This document shows, piece after piece, positions 46,601-56,898 of a stretch of DNA of 64,000 nucleotides (positions within the stretch are counted from its first letter, which is position 1; each line of letters opens with the position of its first letter). The stretch is taken from positions 566,641 to 630,640 of the forward strand of contig NZ_KB850113.1 of NCBI RefSeq assembly GCF_000369625.1, in the 5' to 3' direction. The DNA is from Acinetobacter variabilis. Its GTDB lineage: Bacteria > Pseudomonadota > Gammaproteobacteria > Pseudomonadales > Moraxellaceae. The notes beneath the pieces are model-generated. The model was not told where the DNA came from. It saw nothing but the letters and a program-made list of their open reading frames with translations, and searched no databases. A program made the translations under genes and the position numbers.

Positions 46601-47383
46601 TTATTTAAAGAAATAACCGGTTTCAGGTGAGCTGGCATTGGCCATGCGTTTGCATGGCATACGGCCGGCAAGGAATGCTTCACGACCAGCTTCAACCGCT
46701 TTACGCATCGCAGAGGCCATTAAGACCGGATTTTGTGCTGCTGCAATCGCCGTATTCATTAGTACGCCGTCACAGCCCAGTTCCATGGCAATCGCTGCAT
46801 CACTTGCTGTACCGACACCTGCATCAACCAGCACAGGCACTTTGGCATTTTCTTTAATGATCGAAATTGTATGTGGATTCAGAATCCCCATACCAGAACC
46901 GATCAGGCTCCCCAAAGGCATGATTGCTACGCAGCCCATACTTTCCAGTTCTTGTGCTACGATCGGATCATCTGAGGTATAGACCATGATTTCAAAACCG
47001 TCATCGATCAGGGTACGCGCTGCTTTCAAGGTTTCAGTAATATTTGGATAAAGCGTCTTTTCATCACCCAGAACTTCCAGTTTTACCAAGTTATGACCAT
47101 CCAACAGTTCACGTGCCAGCATACAGGTGCGTATTGCGCTATTGGCATCAAAACAGCCTGCTGTATTTGGCAAAATGGTGTATTTTTCTGGTGGAACTAC
47201 TGAAAGCAGGTTCGGTTGGTCCGGATGCTGACCAATATTCACCCGGCGAATAGCAACCGTTACAATTTCTGCACCGCTGGCCTGAATGGCCTGATCTGTT
47301 TCATTTAAATCTTTATATTTGCCTGTGCCTACTAAGAGACGAGACTGAAATTGGCGTGAACCGATCTGTAATAAATCTTGCAT
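46601..47383 (-). CDS. thiG: Thiazole synthase ThiG
   Basis: Forms the thiazole ring of thiamine from deoxyxylulose phosphate, dehydroglycine and ThiS-thiocarboxylate. The 260-residue TIM-barrel begins [21 protein letters not shown]. The Schiff-base lysine is in [10 protein letters not shown], and the phosphate-binding end is [20 protein letters not shown]. The start at 47383 matches the family N-terminus; an upstream frame overlapping thiS is not real. It follows thiS after 17 bases on the same strand. No TPP riboswitch is visible ahead of thiS. Confidence 0.97.
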   Translation of the reverse strand: MQDLLQIGSRQFQSRLLVGTGKYKDLNETDQAIQASGAEIVTVAIRRVNIGQHPDQPNLLSVVPPEKYTILPNTAGCFDANSAIRTCMLARELLDGHNLVKLEVLGDEKTLYPNITETLKAARTLIDDGFEIMVYTSDDPIVAQELESMGCVAIMPLGSLIGSGMGILNPHTISIIKENAKVPVLVDAGVGTASDAAIAMELGCDGVLMNTAIAAAQNPVLMASAMRKAVEAGREAFLAGRMPCKRMANASSPETGYFFK

Positions 47384-47400
47384 AATTGTTCCAAGTGTTA

Positions 47401-47598
47401 TTAGCCGCCACCGACTGCGTGAATAATTTCTATTTTGTCCGCTTCGCAAATGGGCGTTTCACCCAATCTGCTTTTAGAAATAATCATTTCATTTACCTCA
47501 ACAGCAAAGCGCTTACCCTCAAGCGCCAGACTTTGAACCAGTTCCAGCAGGTTCTTGCATTGAGTTTCTTGTTGTTCGCCATTGATATATACCAGCAT
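47401..47598 (-). CDS. thiS: Sulfur carrier protein ThiS
   Basis: Ubiquitin-like sulfur carrier of 65 residues for thiazole synthesis. It starts [11 protein letters not shown] and ends IIHAVGGG, providing the C-terminal Gly-Gly that is thiocarboxylated. Directly upstream of thiG, its partner. Confidence 0.96.
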   Translation of the reverse strand: MLVYINGEQQETQCKNLLELVQSLALEGKRFAVEVNEMIISKSRLGETPICEADKIEIIHAVGGG

Positions 47599-47637
47599 CT
47601 TGGCAACCCTCCATGATTATTGATTAAAGCATCAGAC

Positions 47638-48021
47638 CTATTTGAGGTATTTTACGGCATTCCAGGCCAGAATTAACCAGCCAGCAATCATTAAGGCACC
47701 ACCAATTGGCGTAATTGCACCTAAACCGCGCGGCAGACCTAGTGCCATGATATAGAGTGAGCCACAGAACAGGAAAATCCCCGCCTGAATCAGGAGAAAA
47801 CTCCATTTGATTGGCAATTCAGGAATCACTCGGCTGATCACTGCCAGAATAAGTAAGCCAAGAGCATGGTAGAAGAAATAATCTGTGGCCGTTTGCCACC
47901 AGGTCAACTGTGCTTCAGTCGCTCGAGTCTTTAAACCATGGGCACCAAATGCGCCGAGTATGACCGCAAGCGCAAGATTCAGTGCTGAAATCGCAATCCA
48001 CATTTGAATTGATCTTCTCAA
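47638..48021 (-). CDS. DUF423 family membrane protein
   Basis: Small inner-membrane protein of 127 residues with about four hydrophobic helices. The family signature LALAVILGAFGAHGLK stands near residue 15, and LPRGLGAITPIGGALMIAGW near the end. DUF423 proteins have no firmly known function. It lies between rpoH, whose terminator precedes it, and thiS, 39 bases downstream, so it could be co-transcribed with thiSG. Confidence 0.92.
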   Translation of the reverse strand: MRRSIQMWIAISALNLALAVILGAFGAHGLKTRATEAQLTWWQTATDYFFYHALGLLILAVISRVIPELPIKWSFLLIQAGIFLFCGSLYIMALGLPRGLGAITPIGGALMIAGWLILAWNAVKYLK

Positions 48022-48079
48022 TAAAGTTTGCGCTTAACCTTAGCATAAAAGCAGAGACCGAAACACGACATTAAAAGAC

Positions 48080-48109
48080 AAAAAAGCCTTCATATATGAA
48101 GGCTTTTTT
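48080..48109 (-). terminator. Terminator of rpoH
   Basis: A perfect palindrome AAGCCTTCATATATGAAGGCTT flanked by A and T tracts lies 29 bases after the rpoH stop on the minus strand. The stem can be 13-14 pairs with a 2-4 base loop. Confidence 0.9.
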
Positions 48110-48137
48110 AAGATTAGTAGCTTATTAATTCAACACG

Positions 48138-49007
48138 TCAGTTTGAAGACATTGCCACTTTGATTTTTTCCATTGCATTCTTTTCAAGCTGACGGATACG
48201 TTCAGCGGAAACATTATATTCAGCTGCCAGTTCATGCAAGGTTGACTTTTCATCATCCAGCCAGCGACGCTGCAAGATATTACGAGAACGGTCATCAAGC
48301 TGTTCCATCGCTTCATGTAGGGCAGAGGTACTTTGTTCCTCATAGTCTTCATTTTCAATCAGACGTGCCGGATCATAACGGTTGTCTTCCAGATATAGTG
48401 CTGGAGCAACGTGAGTTGAATTTTCGTCATCATCGTCACCTGATGCTTCAAATGCCGCATCATAAGCTGTCAATCGGCCTTCCATTTCCAGCACCTGTTC
48501 TGGCGTTACATTCAGGTCATTGGCAATCGACTGAGCTTCTTCAAGCGTTAACTTTTTAGATGACTTTTTCAGGCTACGTAAATTGAAGAACAGTTTACGC
48601 TGCGCTTTAGTGGTCGCAATTTTGACAATACGCCAGTTACGAATTACATATTCATGAATTTCAGCTTTGATCCAGTGCACCGCAAATGACACCAGACGTA
48701 CGCCCATATTCGGGTCAAAACGTTTAACGGCTTTCATCAGGCCAAGGTTGCCCTCCTGAATCAGGTCACCTTGAGGCAGGCCATAACCTGCATAACTACG
48801 TGCAATATGTACCACGAAACGCAAATGAGACATGACTAGCATTTTTGCTGCGTCCAGGTCTTGGTCGTAGTAATAGCGTTCGGCCAACTCTTTTTCTTGT
48901 TCGGCCGTTAAAATAGGAATTTGATTGACAGTGCTAATATAAGCACCAAGATTGACACCTGGCGCCGATAATGACAGGGGCATCAATTGATTGCGGCTGT
49001 CACTCAT
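48138..49007 (-). CDS. rpoH: Heat-shock sigma factor RpoH (sigma-32)
   Basis: Alternative sigma factor directing RNA polymerase to heat-shock promoters such as that of clpB. Region 2 includes [20 protein letters not shown] and [20 protein letters not shown], with the RpoH-box-like [15 protein letters not shown] near residue 130. Region 4 ([20 protein letters not shown]) is at the C-terminus. At 289 residues it is the normal size. AAGGAGA precedes the ATG. Between regions there is an acidic insert ([13 protein letters not shown]) that I would expect to be lineage-specific. Confidence 0.97.
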   Translation of the reverse strand: MSDSRNQLMPLSLSAPGVNLGAYISTVNQIPILTAEQEKELAERYYYDQDLDAAKMLVMSHLRFVVHIARSYAGYGLPQGDLIQEGNLGLMKAVKRFDPNMGVRLVSFAVHWIKAEIHEYVIRNWRIVKIATTKAQRKLFFNLRSLKKSSKKLTLEEAQSIANDLNVTPEQVLEMEGRLTAYDAAFEASGDDDDENSTHVAPALYLEDNRYDPARLIENEDYEEQSTSALHEAMEQLDDRSRNILQRRWLDDEKSTLHELAAEYNVSAERIRQLEKNAMEKIKVAMSSN

Positions 49008-49148
49008 GTGTTCTCCTTGAAGTGCGGGGGATTTAACCCTTAACTAGGTTTTATCTTAATCTAAACTCTCCTCAAATAATGGATATTTGGGTAGAGAAAT
49101 GTAAACTTTTATACGAGTATGGAGAGCATCCAGTTTAATTGAAAATTT

Positions 49149-49397
49149 TTAAGATTCAATCAGGTAGTGATATTCAGTTGCAGAAATCTGTTGAGATTCG
49201 CATTTTAACTGATGCATTTGGCAATATCGTGTAACATCAGTTTGACTATGTGGATCTGATGACTTTAGCAAGAATGTTTTGCCCTGATCTGCTTTTAATG
49301 CACGCTTTAACATCAGGAGCGGCATCGGACAGGGTTTACCCATGGCATCAATAATATGCGCTTGACCGTGGTTATCACTCATTTCCGTTTTATTCAT
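49149..49397 (-). CDS. TusA-family sulfur-carrier protein
   Basis: Small TusA/SirA-like protein of up to 82 residues with the family signature GKPCPMPLLMLKRAL, whose first cysteine carries persulfide. The second half is the usual beta-alpha fold ending in a short strand. The start is uncertain: ATG 49397 or 49382, neither with a clear ribosome site. TusA takes part in tRNA thiolation or sulfur relay; whether this paralogue does is unknown. Divergent from the cold-shock gene. Confidence 0.87.
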   Translation of the reverse strand: MNKTEMSDNHGQAHIIDAMGKPCPMPLLMLKRALKADQGKTFLLKSSDPHSQTDVTRYCQMHQLKCESQQISATEYHYLIES

Positions 49398-49765
49398 ATC
49401 GCAAAAAAAAGGCTATAAATATTAGCAAATAGGATGCCAAAACCCAACTATTTGGCTAAAAAGTTACATGAAATAATATATATAATTTTTCTGATATATA
49501 TTGTGAAAAAAATAACTAAATCAAAAGGAACAAAGCTAAAAAATATCTATTAATTGTCATAAACCCATGTTAAGCTCGTTGCGTATTTAGGATTTCAGAT
49601 AAACAAATTGATTGTTTTTCGCCCTATACACAATGGATGTAACCGGGATTTTGTTAATAGTTTTACAGAATGATTACAAGCTTAAAAATAATATTTTCAA
49701 ACTTGTTTGCTCTGCTGTTTGCAACACCGGGTGGTCCTTTTTTTAGTATCAATGAGGATTAACTT
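49398..49765. other. Long non-coding region upstream of the cold-shock gene
   Basis: About 370 bases without a gene. Cold-shock genes commonly have long leaders that control translation, and this gap is suited to one, but I cannot assign a promoter or cold box with confidence. The final 20 bases contain GAGGA eleven bases before the ATG. Confidence 0.5.
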
Positions 49766-49981
49766 ATGACAGCTGCTCGTGAACAAGGCGTAGTTAAATG
49801 GTTCAACGACACTAAAGGCTTCGGCTTTATTCAACGCAACGGCGGTGATGACGTATTCGTTCATTTCCGTGCAATCCAAGGCGAAGGCCACCGTTCACTT
49901 CGTGACGGCCAACGTGTTGAATTCAGTGTAGTTAAAGGCCAAAAAGGCTTCCAAGCTGAAGAAGTTCAACCATTAGACTAA
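49766..49981 (+). CDS. Cold-shock protein, CspA family
   Basis: Single-strand nucleic-acid-binding protein of 71 residues, one cold-shock domain. RNP1 is KGFGFI and RNP2 is [18 protein letters not shown] opens the fold. It acts as an RNA chaperone; which paralogue, and whether cold-induced, cannot be told. The next gene is the RNA helicase rhlB after a terminator. Confidence 0.95.
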   Translation: MTAAREQGVVKWFNDTKGFGFIQRNGGDDVFVHFRAIQGEGHRSLRDGQRVEFSVVKGQKGFQAEEVQPLD

Positions 49982-50000
49982 TCTTCGGATTAAGCTAATA

Positions 50001-50030
50001 AACGCCCCAATATAAATTGGGGCGTTTTTT
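50001..50030 (+). terminator. Rho-independent terminator after the cold-shock gene
   Basis: AACGCCCCAAT and ATTGGGGCGTT pair around ATAA, followed by T residues. Confidence 0.94.
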
Positions 50031-50077
50031 GTTTATACTATTCCATCTTAGTGATTATCAAATTAGAGCAGCGCTTT

Positions 50078-51229
50078 ATGTCATCTGGTTTTGAAACCTT
50101 AAATTTACATCCCCAACTGAAAAAGGCAATTGATGCTTTAGGCTTTACTTCCATGACGCCGATTCAGCAGAAGGTTTTAAAATTCACCTTGGCAGGACAT
50201 GATGCTATTGGTCGTGCACAAACGGGTACGGGTAAAACTGCCGCATTCCTGATTAGCGTGATTAATGACTTGCTGAACAATCCGGTAAAAGAGCAGCGTT
50301 ATCGTGGTGAGCCACGTGCACTGATTCTGGCACCGACTCGTGAACTGGCATTACAGATTGAAAGCGACGCGCATGAGCTGACCAAGTTTACTGACCTGAG
50401 TGTGGTAACACTTCTGGGTGGTGTAGATTTTGACAAGCAGAAAGCTCAATTGGATAAAGCGCCAGTCGATATCATGGTGGCAACGCCAGGGCGTCTGATT
50501 GATTTCGTCGAGCAAAAAGAAGTCTGGCTGGACCAGATTGAATTCCTGGTGATTGATGAAGCTGACCGTCTACTGGATATGGGCTTTATTCCATCAGTAA
50601 AACGTATCGTGCGTTTCTCGCCACGCAAAGAGCAGCGTCAGACACTGATGTTCTCTGCAACCTTTAGCTATGATGTGTTGAATCTGGCACAGCAATGGTT
50701 GTTTGAACCGGTCACTGTCGAAATCGAACCAGAGAAGAAAACCAATGCCGACGTTGAACAACGTGTTTATATGGTCGCGAAGGCAGATAAATATAAATTG
50801 CTGCAAGACATTCTGCGTGATGAACCGATTGAAAAGGTAATGATTTTCGCTAACCGTCGTGATCAGGTGCGTAAGCTCTATGACCATTTAAAACGTGATG
50901 GTTATAAGGTGGTGATGCTGTCAGGTGAAATTGCTCAAGACAAACGCCTGAAAATGTTAGACCAGTTCAAAAATGGTAAACATAACATCATGATTGCGAC
51001 AGACGTTGCCGGTCGTGGTATTCATGTAGACGGCGTATCCCATGTGATTAACTTTACTTTGCCTGAACAGTCAGATGATTATGTACACCGTATTGGTCGT
51101 ACCGGTCGTGCGGGAACGCGTGGTGTAAGTATCAGTTTCCTGGCGGAAGATGATGCGTTCTATCTGCCAGAGATTGAAAAAGCAATTGGACAGAAATTAC
51201 CGCTGACCCGTTTGGAAGGTTATTGCTAA
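50078..51229 (+). CDS. rhlB: DEAD-box RNA helicase RhlB
   Basis: ATP-dependent RNA helicase of 383 residues, both RecA-like domains. The Q motif is at [11 protein letters not shown], Walker A at [12 protein letters not shown] at [13 protein letters not shown], then FSATF and the final [13 protein letters not shown] 50078 ([13 protein letters not shown]) matches the RhlB N-terminus; the GTG at 50051 does not. The C-terminus stops soon after the helicase core, without the Arg-rich tail of E. coli RhlB. Possible role with the RNA degradosome, by analogy. Confidence 0.93.
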   Translation: MSSGFETLNLHPQLKKAIDALGFTSMTPIQQKVLKFTLAGHDAIGRAQTGTGKTAAFLISVINDLLNNPVKEQRYRGEPRALILAPTRELALQIESDAHELTKFTDLSVVTLLGGVDFDKQKAQLDKAPVDIMVATPGRLIDFVEQKEVWLDQIEFLVIDEADRLLDMGFIPSVKRIVRFSPRKEQRQTLMFSATFSYDVLNLAQQWLFEPVTVEIEPEKKTNADVEQRVYMVAKADKYKLLQDILRDEPIEKVMIFANRRDQVRKLYDHLKRDGYKVVMLSGEIAQDKRLKMLDQFKNGKHNIMIATDVAGRGIHVDGVSHVINFTLPEQSDDYVHRIGRTGRAGTRGVSISFLAEDDAFYLPEIEKAIGQKLPLTRLEGYC

Positions 51230-51240
51230 TCTAAATTGCA

Positions 51241-51272
51241 AAAAAAACCGCTCTTAAAGAGCGGTTTTTTTA
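51241..51272. terminator. Bidirectional terminator between rhlB and the lipoprotein gene
   Basis: AAAAAACCGCTCTT and AGAGCGGTTTTTT pair around AAA between two convergent stops. Confidence 0.93.
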
Positions 51273-51291
51273 TTGTTGCACATGTTGAAGC

Positions 51292-51672
51292 TTATTTAGC
51301 CTCACAACGGAACGTTAAAACAGTCTGATAATCATCATTCTGGTTCAATCCGGTATTGGTGCCGGCAATATTGCCTAATACAGTCGCAGCAGCCTGAATC
51401 ATTTGTCCGGTCTGTTCATCGACTACACCTTTTAGTGCACCATCATAAGAAGTTTTTTCATCCAGAATAATCGCAGTTGCTTTGGAGCCACAGGTTTTGC
51501 TGGCGGCATTCACTGCATTATTTTTAGAGGTTAACTGGTTTTTACCTAATCCTGTTACTTCAAACTGATTATTTTCCTTTTGAACCGCTACTGAAGTCGG
51601 GTTAGATGCACAGGCAGTTAAAAGTAGAGCTGAAGCTGCTAGTCCGCTGATCGCAATTGTTTTTTTCATCAT
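51292..51672 (-). CDS. Small lipoprotein, function unknown
   Basis: Lipoprotein of 126 residues: MMKKTIAISGLAASALLLTA, then Cys, forms a signal peptide with lipobox LLTAC, so it is lipid-anchored. The mature part has two or three cysteines (KTCGSKA, TFRCEAK) and ends there. ATG 51672 (or 51669) is chosen over the longer frame from 51813, whose extension is hydrophobic non-family sequence. I do not recognise a domain. Confidence 0.85.
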   Translation of the reverse strand: MMKKTIAISGLAASALLLTACASNPTSVAVQKENNQFEVTGLGKNQLTSKNNAVNAASKTCGSKATAIILDEKTSYDGALKGVVDEQTGQMIQAAATVLGNIAGTNTGLNQNDDYQTVLTFRCEAK

Positions 51673-51934
51673 AAAATCTCGCTTGAAAACAGAACTGGGG
51701 ATATTGAAACACAGTAAAAAGCACAGAATTAGGAGCTGTTGTATAAGTTTGGCAATTTTTGATGTCGCTCTATGAGAGAAAAGTGAATGAAAGAGGCATT
51801 TTATTGATTCCACGGAAAATATTGTAATCTTCCTTAAATATTTTCAAGGTAAAGGCTATTGCAAGTTTCTAGAGTATTGTTAGTGGAATATGCTAATCTT
51901 GACCATAGTTTTTAAGTTATAGATCTATAAAGCA

Positions 51935-52513
51935 ATGACGGAATCTGTGGTCGACATCGTTCATCAAAATATTCACCAACGTCAATCAATAGGGCATTTG
52001 CTGGCACCTGCACCGAATGCAGAGCAGTTAGAACTGGCATTTAAAGCTGCTTTGACAGCACCAGATCATCACCGATTGAAGCCTACCACTTTTGTGATCA
52101 TCCCGGATGCGCAACGTGAAGCATTTGGCGAACTATTATCACAAGCACTGATAGATTTGGGTCAAACTGAATCAGCTCAGATTGAACGGGTCAAAAATCA
52201 TCCTTTTCGTGCACCTTTGCTGGTACTGGCATTAACCCGTTTGCAGGATCATCCTAAAGTGCCACATTTTGAACAGATTCTGAGTTCAGGTGCCGCTATT
52301 CAAAACTTCCTGCTGTCTTTACAGGCTCAAGGTTTTTCAACCATGTGGCGTAGTGGCGCAGTGGTAGAATCAAAATTTTTCAAGCAGTCGCTCGGCATTG
52401 GTAAAGATGATCTGGTTTCTGGCATTATCTATATCGGTACGGCGGCAAAAGCGATTGCACCACGTGCTGAAATCCAAACCCAGAATTATGTAAGTTATTG
52501 GAATCAAAACTAA
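51935..52513 (+). CDS. Nitroreductase-family protein (YdjA-like)
   Basis: FMN-binding nitroreductase fold, 192 residues. The N-terminal region with RQSIGHLLAPAPNAEQLE and the substrate half SSGAAIQNFLLSLQAQGFST are as in the minimal YdjA type. The FMN-contacting residues (ISGIIYIGTAAK) end the fold. Physiological substrate unknown. The gpsA gene follows after 33 bases, possibly in the same transcript. Confidence 0.87.
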   Translation: MTESVVDIVHQNIHQRQSIGHLLAPAPNAEQLELAFKAALTAPDHHRLKPTTFVIIPDAQREAFGELLSQALIDLGQTESAQIERVKNHPFRAPLLVLALTRLQDHPKVPHFEQILSSGAAIQNFLLSLQAQGFSTMWRSGAVVESKFFKQSLGIGKDDLVSGIIYIGTAAKAIAPRAEIQTQNYVSYWNQN

Positions 52514-52546
52514 GGCATTTCAAGACACAGGATATTAGAAAGCAAG

Positions 52547-53620
52547 ATGTCAGAATTAAATTTTACCAATTTGATTGAACCGGTTGCGGTCAACCAGAAT
52601 ACGGCTTTAAGAATTACAGTTTTAGGCGGTGGTAGTTTTGGTACTGCAATGGCCAATACCGCGGTTCGAAATGGCTGCGATACCATGATCTGGATTCGTG
52701 ACCCGGAAGTAGCTGAAGATATTAATGCAACACATATCAATAAGCGTTATCTTCCGGATTTTAAGCTGGAAGAAAATCTGCTTGCTGTGTCCGATCTGGA
52801 GAAGGCTGTTCGTGATCGCGATATTATTTTAGTCGCGATTCCAAGCCATTCTTTCCGTGATGTATTGCAGCAGATCAAGCCTTTTATCACATCTCAAGCG
52901 GTGATTTCCCTGACAAAAGGGATTGAAGCCAATACTTTCAGCTTTATGAGTGACATCATTCGTGAAGAACTACCGGAAGTGCCTTATGGTGTGCTGTCTG
53001 GTCCAAACCTGGCCAAGGAAATTGTCGCAGGACAGCCGGCAGGTACGGTGATTGCCAGTGAATCTGAACTGGTACGTTATGCAGTGCAACAAGCACTCCA
53101 TAGTGCGTTATTCCGTGTTTTTGCCAGTGATGATGTACATGGCGTAGAACTGGGCGGTGCACTGAAAAATATTTATGCGGTCGCAATGGGAATGGCGGCT
53201 GCCTATAATGTTGGTGAGAATACCAAGAGTATGATTCTGACCCGTGCTCTAGCGGAAATGAGTCGGTTTGCAGTCAAGCTGGGTGCAAACCCGCTGACTT
53301 TCCTTGGGCTTTCAGGTGTAGGTGATCTTTTTGCCACCTGTAATAGTCCGCTAAGTCGTAACTATCAGGTTGGTTATGCATTAGGTAAGGGTAAAACCCT
53401 AGAGCAGGCGACGACTGAACTGGGGCAGACGGCAGAAGGGATTAACACGATTGTGCAGGTAAAAGCACGCTCAGAAGAGCTGGATGTGTATATGCCGATT
53501 ACAACTGCTTTGTATGAAGTGATCTTTGAAGGAGCGCCGCCGCTGACGATCGCTTTATCCTTGATGAAAAATGGTCATCGCAGTGATGTCGAATTTGTCT
53601 TGCCACATCATCAAGTCTGA
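52547..53620 (+). CDS. gpsA: Glycerol-3-phosphate dehydrogenase [NAD(P)+]
   Basis: Makes sn-glycerol 3-phosphate for phospholipid synthesis. The 357-residue protein has the NAD fold TVLGGGSFGTAMA near residue 27, ISLTKGIEANTFSFMSD, the PNLAKEI box and the C-terminal helical domain with LGGALKNIYAVAMGMA and the LSGVGDLFATC site. An N-terminal extension of about 20 residues precedes the fold. Next to sixA, 73 bases on. Confidence 0.97.
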   Translation: MSELNFTNLIEPVAVNQNTALRITVLGGGSFGTAMANTAVRNGCDTMIWIRDPEVAEDINATHINKRYLPDFKLEENLLAVSDLEKAVRDRDIILVAIPSHSFRDVLQQIKPFITSQAVISLTKGIEANTFSFMSDIIREELPEVPYGVLSGPNLAKEIVAGQPAGTVIASESELVRYAVQQALHSALFRVFASDDVHGVELGGALKNIYAVAMGMAAAYNVGENTKSMILTRALAEMSRFAVKLGANPLTFLGLSGVGDLFATCNSPLSRNYQVGYALGKGKTLEQATTELGQTAEGINTIVQVKARSEELDVYMPITTALYEVIFEGAPPLTIALSLMKNGHRSDVEFVLPHHQV

Positions 53621-53693
53621 TCTATAACACAAGAAGCACGATGATTAAGATGCTGACTGATGATCGTAACGACCAAATAAATAAGGAAATAAG

Positions 53694-54149
53694 ATGCAAC
53701 TGACTTTAGTGCGACATGGCGAAGCCGCGCCACCAGTGAATGGGAATGATACCAAGCGTCCCCTAACGGAGCGCGGGCATCAACAGGCGGAACAGACAGC
53801 GCAGTATTTAAGGGACATCATTAAACCGGAGGTGTTTGTGGTCAGTCCTTTATTGCGTGCGCAGGAAACTCTGGCGCATTTACAGCACTATTTTAAAGAT
53901 GTACCCGTGGTGATCTGTAATACCATCAAGCCTGATGATGATGCCAAAGTTGCAGTTGAATGGTTATCGCAGTTGCCGTATGAGTCCATTGCGGTGGTTT
54001 GTCATATGAATGTAGTGGCGCATATTGCCTCCATTCTCGTGACTGAGTCTTTCCACCCATTTCATTTGTCAGAAGCACGTATTTATGATCAGGCCGTGAT
54101 TGCACCAGGCTTATCAACACAAGTTAAAAGCTTTATTCCAACAGTATAA
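53694..54149 (+). CDS. sixA: Phosphohistidine phosphatase SixA
   Basis: Histidine phosphatase of 151 residues with the RHG motif LTLVRHGEAAPP at the N-terminus and the second catalytic His in VVCHMNVVAHIAS. SixA removes phosphate from histidine-phosphotransfer proteins (ArcB in E. coli); the target here is unknown. AAGGAAA lies before the ATG. The gspL gene starts 30 bases later, so these two may share a transcript. Confidence 0.92.
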   Translation: MQLTLVRHGEAAPPVNGNDTKRPLTERGHQQAEQTAQYLRDIIKPEVFVVSPLLRAQETLAHLQHYFKDVPVVICNTIKPDDDAKVAVEWLSQLPYESIAVVCHMNVVAHIASILVTESFHPFHLSEARIYDQAVIAPGLSTQVKSFIPTV

Positions 54150-54179
54150 AAAACCAATTAAAACGGTAGAACACAATCG

Positions 54180-55322
54180 ATGTTGTATTTATGGATGCCG
54201 GAAGCCAATGGGGTTTGGCAATGGTCAAAGGGGGAATTCTGGAACACTGCTGCGACACTCGAGCAGCTGATTCAGGATATTCAGGCCTATCATGGTGAAG
54301 AGGCGACGGTCTTTTTTCCAAGTCGTCATGTGCAGATTTTGCAGCAGACTTTGCCAAAGAGCCAATATAAAAAAATGGGCAATGATGGCATCAAATATCT
54401 GTTAGAAGAATATGTAGTACTGCCTGTCGATACCATGAAAGTGCTGCATCATTTTCAGCAGCCTGATCAGATTAGTATTCTGGGGATTGCAAATTCTACA
54501 GTTGAAACTTTGCAGCATGCCCTGAATTTGATTCCTGTTAAAGTCGCTGCGTTATTGCCAGACTTTCTGGTTTTGCCAGTGCCTGAACATGCGCAGCAGC
54601 GCGTTATTGCACAAATCAGTGGGCATCTGCTGGTACGTGAAGCTGAATATATCGGACAGTCAGTGGATGATTTGAGCCTTTATCTGGATTTTCAGCCCAA
54701 AGATCTGGAATATCAGGTCAGCAATCTCAGCCCTGAACAAATGAGTAGTCTGGAAGCTGTGGCAACACGTGAACAATTAAACTCGTTCGAATATACGTTG
54801 CCAATGCTAAAAAAACCGAAACAGCATCCATTTAATATCCTGCCAAAGGGTAAATCGGATCATACTGTTTCTGGTTACTGGAAAGCCTGTGCGACGGTTT
54901 TTCTTGGGATTCTGGTATTGCAGTTCACTTACGATGCGGTGCGCTGGTACCAATATAAAAAAGTCGCCAATACCACTGCGATGCAGGCTATTGACCAGTT
55001 TAAATACTGGTTCGGACAAAATTATCCGGTCACTGAGCAGAATATTAAAAGCCAGTTCGAAGCTCAGCTTCGTCAAAGCCAGACCGCAGACACTCAGGCC
55101 TTACAGCTCATCAGCCGAGTCGGGCCGGTACTAATGCAAAACCAGATTGTGGCACAGCGCGTCAATTATGACCCGTCAGGATTGAGTCTACAATTACAGT
55201 CCAATTCATCTGAAAGTTTAAATACTTTAACCAAGCAACTAGGGCAGCAGGGCTTTAAAGTGGAATTGGGGAATATACAGGCGAATGGAACAGGCGTCGT
55301 AGGACTGGTGAAAATACAATAA
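54180..55322 (+). CDS. gspL: Type II secretion system protein GspL
   Basis: Inner-membrane assembly protein of the type II secretion system, linking the GspE ATPase to the platform. A cytoplasmic actin-like domain fills residues 1-220, and a single membrane helix is near 235-255 (ATVFLGILVLQFTYDAVRW). A periplasmic domain follows to residue 380 with the FGQNYPV...QSQF repeat seen in GspL. Its stop overlaps the gspM start by one base. No other gsp gene is in the window; the system is scattered, as in Acinetobacter. Confidence 0.92.
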   Translation: MLYLWMPEANGVWQWSKGEFWNTAATLEQLIQDIQAYHGEEATVFFPSRHVQILQQTLPKSQYKKMGNDGIKYLLEEYVVLPVDTMKVLHHFQQPDQISILGIANSTVETLQHALNLIPVKVAALLPDFLVLPVPEHAQQRVIAQISGHLLVREAEYIGQSVDDLSLYLDFQPKDLEYQVSNLSPEQMSSLEAVATREQLNSFEYTLPMLKKPKQHPFNILPKGKSDHTVSGYWKACATVFLGILVLQFTYDAVRWYQYKKVANTTAMQAIDQFKYWFGQNYPVTEQNIKSQFEAQLRQSQTADTQALQLISRVGPVLMQNQIVAQRVNYDPSGLSLQLQSNSSESLNTLTKQLGQQGFKVELGNIQANGTGVVGLVKIQ

Positions 55323-55801
55323 TGAAAGCCATTGAAACCTTACAGAACCGTATGGATCTGCAAATCGAAAAACTGACCGATTATCTGGATCGTTTGTCAG
55401 CACGTGAACGCATTCTGGTGATCTTTACAACGATCTTTGTGTTGGTGACCGCTGTTGCAAGTGCACTCTGGGCGATGCATCAGGCAGCAGATACCCAGCA
55501 GAAACGTTTAAATGATCTAAAAGATACGCTGGTCTGGATGCAAAGCAATGCGGTTACCATGAAGCCGGCAGGAGACTTGCAATTAGATGCAGCAGAAAAA
55601 GTGCAACGCATTGCCCAGCAACAAGGGCTGTCGATTGCATCACAGCAAATGGATGGAAAAATTCAGTTGATGCTGTCTCACGAAAATTATTCTGTGCTGG
55701 CCAACTTCCTGACGCAGCTGGCACAAATGGGGCTAAGTATCGAGAAAATGGAACTAAATAATGAAGCAGGGCAGATTAAATTAACAGCGACTGTGCAATA
55801 A
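55322..55801 (+). CDS. gspM: Type II secretion system protein GspM
   Basis: Partner of GspL, 159 residues. A short cytoplasmic start (YLDRLSARERIL) precedes one membrane helix near residues 32-55, then a periplasmic ferredoxin-like domain. The one-base overlap with gspL means coupled translation. Confidence 0.92.
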   Translation: MKAIETLQNRMDLQIEKLTDYLDRLSARERILVIFTTIFVLVTAVASALWAMHQAADTQQKRLNDLKDTLVWMQSNAVTMKPAGDLQLDAAEKVQRIAQQQGLSIASQQMDGKIQLMLSHENYSVLANFLTQLAQMGLSIEKMELNNEAGQIKLTATVQ

Positions 55802-55891
55802 CTGGTAAAAATAAAGATTTGCAAAGCATGGTTTTTTTGTCAGCCTATGCCTATAATATGCCGACTTAAAAAGCAGTAGACTTTTCTAGAT

Positions 55892-56893
55892 ATGTTGTAT
55901 TCTCTAGCCCGCCCTTTGTTGTTTTCTTTAGCACCAGAGCGTGCACATGAGCTGACACTATCACTATTAAAATCATCCCATAAAATGGGCATGATGCGTC
56001 AAAATGTTGCTGTGAAACCTGTGACCTGTATGGGAATCGAATTTCCTAATCCGGTCGGTCTTGCAGCAGGGTTAGATAAAAATGGTGCCTATATTGATGC
56101 CTTGGCCAGTCAAGGCTTTGGTTTTATTGAAATTGGTACCATTACTCCACGCCCGCAACCTGGTAATCCTCATCCACGTTTATTCCGTCTTCCGAAAGCC
56201 AAAGCGATTATTAACCGTATGGGCTTTAATAATGATGGCGTGGATAAGTTGATTGAAAACGTTAAAGCTGCAAAATTTAAAGGTGTACTGGGAATCAATA
56301 TCGGTAAAAACGCTGATACTCCGGTAGAAAAAGCAGTAGATGATTACCTTATTTGTTTAGAAAAAGTCTATAATTATGCTTCCTATATCACCGTTAATAT
56401 TTCTTCTCCAAATACCAAGAACCTGCGCAGTTTACAAAGTGGCGATGCACTGACTGAATTGCTGGAAACGCTGAAGAATCGTCAGCTGGAACTGGCTCAG
56501 GAACATCAGCATTACGTTCCTCTGGTATTAAAAGTTGCACCGGATCTTGAAGCTGAAGATATTGCCTTTATTGCCAAGCAGTTATTGCAATACAAGATTG
56601 ATGGTCTGATCGTGACCAATACCACATTGTCACGTGAAGGTGTGGAAGGTCTGGAGCATGCAGAAGAAGCGGGCGGTTTATCAGGCGCGCCAGTCTTTGA
56701 GAAAAGCACGGCATGTCTGGCTGCATTTGCAGAGGAATTAAAGGGACAAATTCCATTGATTGGTGTGGGTGGTATTCTTTCAGGTGCGGATGCGCTGGCC
56801 AAGAAAAAAGCTGGTGCAAGCCTTGTACAAGTCTATAGTGGCCTCATATATACTGGGCCGGAACTGGTTAAAGACTGTGTAGCCGCGCTTTAA
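55892..56893 (+). CDS. pyrD: Dihydroorotate dehydrogenase, class 2 (quinone)
   Basis: Fourth step of pyrimidine synthesis, dihydroorotate to orotate, using membrane quinones. The 333-residue enzyme has an N-terminal membrane-binding helix region (residues 1-40), [18 protein letters not shown], the catalytic serine in [11 protein letters not shown], and a C-terminal FMN phosphate site [13 protein letters not shown]. Class 2 is indicated by the N-terminal helices and the serine base. cvpA starts five bases after its stop. Confidence 0.97.
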   Translation: MLYSLARPLLFSLAPERAHELTLSLLKSSHKMGMMRQNVAVKPVTCMGIEFPNPVGLAAGLDKNGAYIDALASQGFGFIEIGTITPRPQPGNPHPRLFRLPKAKAIINRMGFNNDGVDKLIENVKAAKFKGVLGINIGKNADTPVEKAVDDYLICLEKVYNYASYITVNISSPNTKNLRSLQSGDALTELLETLKNRQLELAQEHQHYVPLVLKVAPDLEAEDIAFIAKQLLQYKIDGLIVTNTTLSREGVEGLEHAEEAGGLSGAPVFEKSTACLAAFAEELKGQIPLIGVGGILSGADALAKKKAGASLVQVYSGLIYTGPELVKDCVAAL

Positions 56894-56898
56894 GTCCT

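Noticed and set aside
47401..47640. TPP riboswitch before thiS
   Set aside because: The gap upstream of thiS is only about 40 bases and shows no thi-box-like sequence.
49398..49765. Cold-box or small RNA in the cold-shock leader
   Set aside because: The region is the right size, but I found no consensus cold box or terminator that would define one.
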